NCBI GenBank assembly: GCA_045645805.1
Contig: JAZRJL010000010.1
Coordinates: 1-7,670 of the forward strand
DNA from: SIG440 sp045645805
Lineage (GTDB): Bacteria > Bacillota > Clostridia > Monoglobales > Monoglobaceae
Direction of reading: 5' to 3'
DNA: 7,670 bases
The translations under genes and the position numbers were made by a program. Within the stretch, counting starts at the first letter, position 1, and every line of letters starts with the position of its first letter. Below the pieces are notes generated by a model. It ran no database searches. It worked only from the letters and a program-made list of their open reading frames with translations, and had not been told where the DNA came from. Below, piece after piece: positions 4,861 through 7,670 of this stretch.

Positions 4861-6036
4861 TTATTTCCCGATTTGCAGTTTTATTTTGACGGCAATGAAA
4901 TATAAAATGCCGACAACAAGCATTGCGGGAAGAGTGTAACCAAAGGGTGTATCAAGTCTCATAAACAATCTGTAAATAACAAAACCAATCAGCCATATGA
5001 TAAGACTAAGCATATTTACAGATTTTGCAGAGCTGTCGTTTTTAAGAATAAAGAAATCAGCAAGCTGTATTGCAATCATTGGTGCAAAAACTGAGCCGAT
5101 TATGTATAAAAAGCCTTCGGTTTTTGAAACGGGTGCAAAAATTGCAAGGATTGTTCCAAGTATTGCAGCCCATATTGCAATTGGCTTTTCACGAAGTTTT
5201 GGTGAAATGCTGTTTGCACTTACTCCGGCAGAGTATGCATCAAGAAATGTAGTGGTAACGGTTGAAAATATAACAATTATGAGGCCTGCAATACCAAGTC
5301 CTGATTTGAGCATTATTCCTGCTATATCGGAATTTCCTGCAAAAATTGCGGCACCAAGACCGATAACATACATCCAGCAGCTTGCAAAGAAGTATGCAGC
5401 GCTGCTTGTAAGGGTTGCTGAAAACGGCTTTTTTGCATTCCGCGTATAATCCGAAATCAGCGGCAGCCATGAAAGGGGCATTGCCACCGAAAGCTCAACC
5501 GCGGCACCAAAGGTAATGCTGTCTGCAAAAAAAACAGCCGTGGGTGCTGATTTTTTAAAAATTACCAAACAAAGCAAAATTGTTGTTATAAATAATGACA
5601 GTATTGCAACTGAATTGATTTTGCCAAGATTTTTAATTCCTATGGCAATCCAAAGTATAATAAGACCGCCAATTATAATATTCCAAAGCCACATTCCCAA
5701 ACCGGGCAGAATGGTAGCGGCGGCAGCAGCACCGTTATAAATCATTATGGCTGTCCAGCCAACCAGCTGCAAAACATTAAGTGTTGAAAACAGGATTGAG
5801 CCTTTTTGTCCAAAGGACATTTTTGCTGTTTCCATTGCGCTTTTTCCGATTTTTCCACCGATAAGACCTGTAAAAAACATAAGCACAAAGCCTATCAGGT
5901 GTCCAAGTATGATTGCAGAAAGACCTTTGGAAAGTCCAAGGGGTGCAATAAGTGCACCTGTAAGAATTTCTGCAATTGATATCCCTGCACCAAACCAGAT
6001 AAGTGCAAGGGATAGGTTTGAGGTTTTTTCGTTCAT
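4861..6036 (-). CDS. cytX: CytX, predicted hydroxymethylpyrimidine transporter (NCS1 family)
   Basis: The 391-residue integral membrane protein has about eleven to twelve hydrophobic segments. It begins in the manner of the CytX group of nucleobase:cation symporters: SLALIWFGAGISIAEILTG followed by a glycine-rich stretch with GHLIGFVLMFFTGLIGGKIG. Further marks are SMETAK-like SAMETAKMSFGQKGS, QLVGWTAIMIYNGA, and SWLPLISDYTRNAKKP, the last typical of the NCS1 family near the middle. The codB-like fold and the TPP riboswitch in front of the gene both support import of HMP, the pyrimidine half of thiamine. Substrate assignment follows published comparative-genomics predictions for CytX rather than anything visible in the residues. 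The ATG at 6036 has AAGGA (6046-6050) 9 bases upstream. The frame stays open to 6216, but that extension runs through the terminator and riboswitch and is not coding. A 506-bp regulatory and repeat stretch separates it from thiW. Confidence 0.9.
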   Translation of the reverse strand: MNEKTSNLSLALIWFGAGISIAEILTGALIAPLGLSKGLSAIILGHLIGFVLMFFTGLIGGKIGKSAMETAKMSFGQKGSILFSTLNVLQLVGWTAIMIYNGAAAAATILPGLGMWLWNIIIGGLIILWIAIGIKNLGKINSVAILSLFITTILLCLVIFKKSAPTAVFFADSITFGAAVELSVAMPLSWLPLISDYTRNAKKPFSATLTSSAAYFFASCWMYVIGLGAAIFAGNSDIAGIMLKSGLGIAGLIIVIFSTVTTTFLDAYSAGVSANSISPKLREKPIAIWAAILGTILAIFAPVSKTEGFLYIIGSVFAPMIAIQLADFFILKNDSSAKSVNMLSLIIWLIGFVIYRLFMRLDTPFGYTLPAMLVVGILYFIAVKIKLQIGK

Positions 6037-6094
6037 TTCATCAAATCCTTTCTTTACCGTTAGGGGTAGGTTAAATTTGATGGATAAAACAACG

Positions 6095-6127
6095 AAAAAA
6101 GGTTGCCACGGATATATGGCAACCTTT
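6095..6127 (-). terminator. Intrinsic terminator of the cytX TPP riboswitch
   Basis: On the minus strand, AAAGGTTGCCA (6127-6117) pairs perfectly with TGGCAACCTTT (6108-6098) around an 8-base loop and runs into a T tract (6100-6095). It lies between the aptamer and the cytX ribosome binding site, so it is the expression platform. With TPP bound, transcription should stop here. The terminator itself is very clear. Confidence 0.9.
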
Positions 6128-6140
6128 AATAAAACAAAAT

Positions 6141-6231
6141 AATTGTTCCCTACGTTGGCATTATCCAAATCAGGTTTACGGGTCGAAGCCAAACTTCCTC
6201 TCAGCCTGCAATGCAAGCTCCCCTACAAATT
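6141..6231 (-). promoter_or_regulatory. TPP riboswitch (THI element) controlling cytX
   Basis: All consensus parts are present on the minus strand. P1 is AATTTGT (6231-6225) with ACAATT (6146-6141). P2 is GGGG (6223-6220) with CGACCC (6185-6180). P3 is GCTTGC (6218-6213) with GCAGGC (6209-6204). The CTGAGA box is at 6204-6199 and the optional P3a GAAG/CTTC follows. The pyrophosphate arm has CCTGAT (6174-6169), P5 TTGG/CCAA (6168-6165 and 6158-6155) around GGATAATGCC, then CGTAGGGAA. The RNA binds thiamine pyrophosphate. Together with the downstream terminator it should switch cytX off when TPP is plentiful. Confidence 0.97.
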
Positions 6232-6243
6232 CAATTTATTTGG

Positions 6244-6272
6244 ATTATACACCTAAAAGAAATATTTGTCAA
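6244..6272 (-). promoter_or_regulatory. Sigma-70/SigA promoter for cytX
   Basis: The minus strand reads TTGACA (6272-6267), a 17-base spacer, then TATAAT (6249-6244). Both hexamers match consensus exactly. Transcription should begin around 6237, a few bases before the riboswitch P1 strand. This is a strong constitutive promoter, with control left to the riboswitch. Confidence 0.92.
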
Positions 6273-6348
6273 TACAAAATTTAACAAGGCATCAAAAACA
6301 CATATTATTTGCAAAAAATAAAAAACCTTAAAAATTACATTAAAACTA

Positions 6349-6377
6349 TTGAAAAATTCAGCTAAATTTGTTAAAAT
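6349..6377 (+). promoter_or_regulatory. Sigma-70/SigA promoter for hppA
   Basis: TTGAAA (6349-6354), a 17-base spacer and TAAAAT (6372-6377) give a good housekeeping promoter. A predicted start near 6384 would leave a leader of about 36 bases before the hppA ATG. It is divergent from the cytX promoter; the two -35 boxes are about 76 bp apart, and the intervening AT-rich DNA shows nothing else. Confidence 0.7.
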
Positions 6378-6419
6378 GATTGGATATAGGTAACAATAAA
6401 ATAAAAGGAGAGATTTAAT

Positions 6420-7670
6420 ATGGAAAACTTTATACCGTTTTTCGTGCTGTTTGCTTCAATTCTTGCACTTATTTTTGCAGGATTTAAGTTTTATTCAGTA
6501 CGTAAATTGCCCGAGGGAACTGAGCAGATGGCTTCAATATCTGCAAAAATCCGTAGTGGTGCTATGGCGTATCTTAAGCGTCAGTACAAAACAGTTGGTA
6601 TCTTTTTTGCTGTAATGGTTGTATTGCTTACAATCCTTGCAGTACTTGGATTTTTATCACCCTTTGTACCTGTTGCATTTCTGACAGGCGGATTCTTCTC
6701 TGGTCTTTCAGGATTTGTGGGTATGAAAATTGCAACATATGCAAACTCACGTACTGCAAATGGTGCAAGAGATGGTCTTAACAAGGGCCTCAAAATTGCA
6801 TTTTCGTCAGGCACGGTTATGGGAATGACTGTAGTTGGTCTGGGCCTTTTGGACATCAGCTTCTGGTTCATTCTTTTAAGATTTGTATTTAAGCTTGGTA
6901 TTGAAGAAACAATGGCTGCGATGCTTACATTTGGTATGGGCGCAAGCTCAATGGCGCGTTTTGCCCGTGTTGGCGGTGGTATCTTTACCAAGACTGCCGA
7001 TGTTGGTGCTGACCTTGTTGGTAAGGTTGAAGCAGGCATCCCCGAGGATGACCCCAGAAACCCTGCTTGTATTGCTGATAATGTTGGTGACAACGTAGGT
7101 GACGTTGCAGGTATGGGTGCTGACCTTTATGAATCATATGTAGGCTCGGTTATTTCCTGCGGTGCATTGGCTGTTGCAGCGGGCCTTGGAATTAACGGCG
7201 TGCTTCTTCCAATGATTATTGCGGCACTTGGAATATTGGCTTCAATTGTTTCAACCTTCTTTGTTTCAACAAAGGAGGGGGCATCGCAAAAGATGCTTCT
7301 CGGTTCACTGAGAAAGGGAACATATTCAGCAGCGATTATTTCAGCAATTGCAAGTTTTGTTGCAATCAAGGTTCTTATGCCTGGTCAGATTGGTCTTTTC
7401 GGTGCTGTTATGGCAGGTCTTTTGGCTGGTGTTCTTATTGGTTACTTTACCGAATATTACACCTCTGACTCATACAAACCTACACAGAAGCGTTCAGAAT
7501 CCTCTGGAACAGGTGCGGCAACAATTATTATTGACGGTATTGCTCTTGGTATGAGATCAACGGCAATTCCTGTAATAATTATTGGTATTGCGATTATCGC
7601 AAGCTACTTCTTTGGAGGCGGTATCGCATCCTTTGAGGGTGGTCTCTATGATGTAGGTCTTTCGGCTGTT
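6420..7670 (+). CDS. hppA: Membrane-bound pyrophosphatase, pyrophosphate-energised ion pump, N-terminal part
   Basis: The protein hydrolyses pyrophosphate to pump Na+ and/or H+ across the membrane. The frame is open from the ATG at 6420 to the window edge and gives 417 residues. The full family length is about 650-800, so the rest lies outside. AAGGAG (6405-6410) sits 9 bases before the start. Many membrane segments are visible, plus the family signature GGGIFTKTADVGADLVGKVE (185-204), EAGIPEDDPRNP (204-215), IADNVGDNVGDVAGMGADLY (218-237) and ESY. The aspartates and lysine there (D194, D198, K202, D220, D224, D228) build the Mg-PPi site. E238 in the ESY motif matches the ion-gate glutamate position found in Na+ pumps, though some bacterial H+ pumps share it. 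The residue that sets K+ dependence lies beyond the window. The ion is therefore undecided. Confidence 0.95.
   Translation, partial: MENFIPFFVLFASILALIFAGFKFYSVRKLPEGTEQMASISAKIRSGAMAYLKRQYKTVGIFFAVMVVLLTILAVLGFLSPFVPVAFLTGGFFSGLSGFVGMKIATYANSRTANGARDGLNKGLKIAFSSGTVMGMTVVGLGLLDISFWFILLRFVFKLGIEETMAAMLTFGMGASSMARFARVGGGIFTKTADVGADLVGKVEAGIPEDDPRNPACIADNVGDNVGDVAGMGADLYESYVGSVISCGALAVAAGLGINGVLLPMIIAALGILASIVSTFFVSTKEGASQKMLLGSLRKGTYSAAIISAIASFVAIKVLMPGQIGLFGAVMAGLLAGVLIGYFTEYYTSDSYKPTQKRSESSGTGAATIIIDGIALGMRSTAIPVIIIGIAIIASYFFGGGIASFEGGLYDVGLSAV

Noticed and set aside
4997..5449. 150-residue plus-strand open frame opposite cytX
   Set aside because: It is a shadow of the cytX reading frame on the other strand; no binding site or recognisable motif.
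6037..6216. 60-residue in-frame extension of cytX
   Set aside because: It reads through the terminator and TPP aptamer; the ATG at 6036 has a good binding site and gives the family N-terminus.
6581..7093. 170-residue minus-strand open frame opposite hppA
   Set aside because: hppA is unmistakable in the plus strand. The opposite frame is proline/serine-rich translation of the complementary strand with no family features.
6420..7670. Functional link between ThiE pyrophosphate release and the neighbouring pyrophosphatase hppA
   Set aside because: The two are divergent with separate promoters, and pyrophosphate from thiamine synthesis is trivial compared with that from nucleic-acid and protein synthesis.
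1..7670. CRISPR array, tRNA or rRNA genes, phage or transposase genes
   Set aside because: No regularly spaced direct repeats, no tRNA-like cloverleaf and no transposase or integrase reading frame were seen.

Overview
The window looks like a piece of chromosome from a low-GC Gram-positive anaerobe of the Clostridia, probably a gut Oscillospiraceae/Lachnospiraceae-type Firmicute. The evidence is AT-rich intergenic DNA, strong GGAGG-type ribosome binding sites, a ThiW/CytX thiamine-salvage set under TPP riboswitch control, and a bacterial pyrophosphate-driven ion pump. No rRNA or other phylogenetic marker is present, so this placement is an inference.

Layout. Positions 1-216 (+) hold the C-terminal end of a ZIP-family metal transporter. 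The nuclease-like gene sfsA (222-899, +) follows almost immediately. A strong bidirectional hairpin terminator (929-973) separates sfsA from a block of minus-strand thiamine genes. In transcription order, right to left, these are: a perfect-consensus promoter (6244-6272), an intact TPP riboswitch (6141-6231) with an intrinsic terminator (6095-6127), cytX (4861-6036), a 506-bp non-coding stretch, then the tightly overlapping genes thiW (3851-4354), thiM (3027-3854), thiE (2399-3046), a HAD phosphatase (1762-2409) and thiD (987-1769). To the right and divergent from cytX, hppA (membrane pyrophosphatase) starts at 6420 and runs off the window.

How the genes work together. This is a salvage pathway, with no thiC, thiG, thiO or thiS in view. 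CytX is predicted to import hydroxymethylpyrimidine (HMP). ThiW is the substrate-binding subunit of an ECF transporter for hydroxyethylthiazole (HET). ThiD phosphorylates HMP twice, ThiM phosphorylates HET, and ThiE joins the two products to give thiamine monophosphate (TMP). The HAD phosphatase between thiE and thiD is a candidate for converting TMP to thiamine. No ThiL or thiamine pyrophosphokinase is in the window.

Most unusual region. The leader of thiW (4355-4782) contains the 5' half of a second TPP riboswitch: the P3 and P3a helices and the CUGAGA box are clear. The expected 3' half (P4/P5, the pyrophosphate-sensing arm) is absent in place. Instead there is a 275-bp element bounded by 27-bp near-perfect terminal inverted repeats flanked by TA. 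Its interior is two adjoining 107-nt hairpins, so the whole element should fold as a three-way junction. Sequences that look like the 3' strand of P1, and a hairpin hiding the thiW ribosome binding site, lie just beyond it. A 20-nt segment on the far side of the element can pair with the same anti-Shine-Dalgarno sequence. The region is either a small mobile element that broke a riboswitch or a strongly remodelled regulatory RNA.
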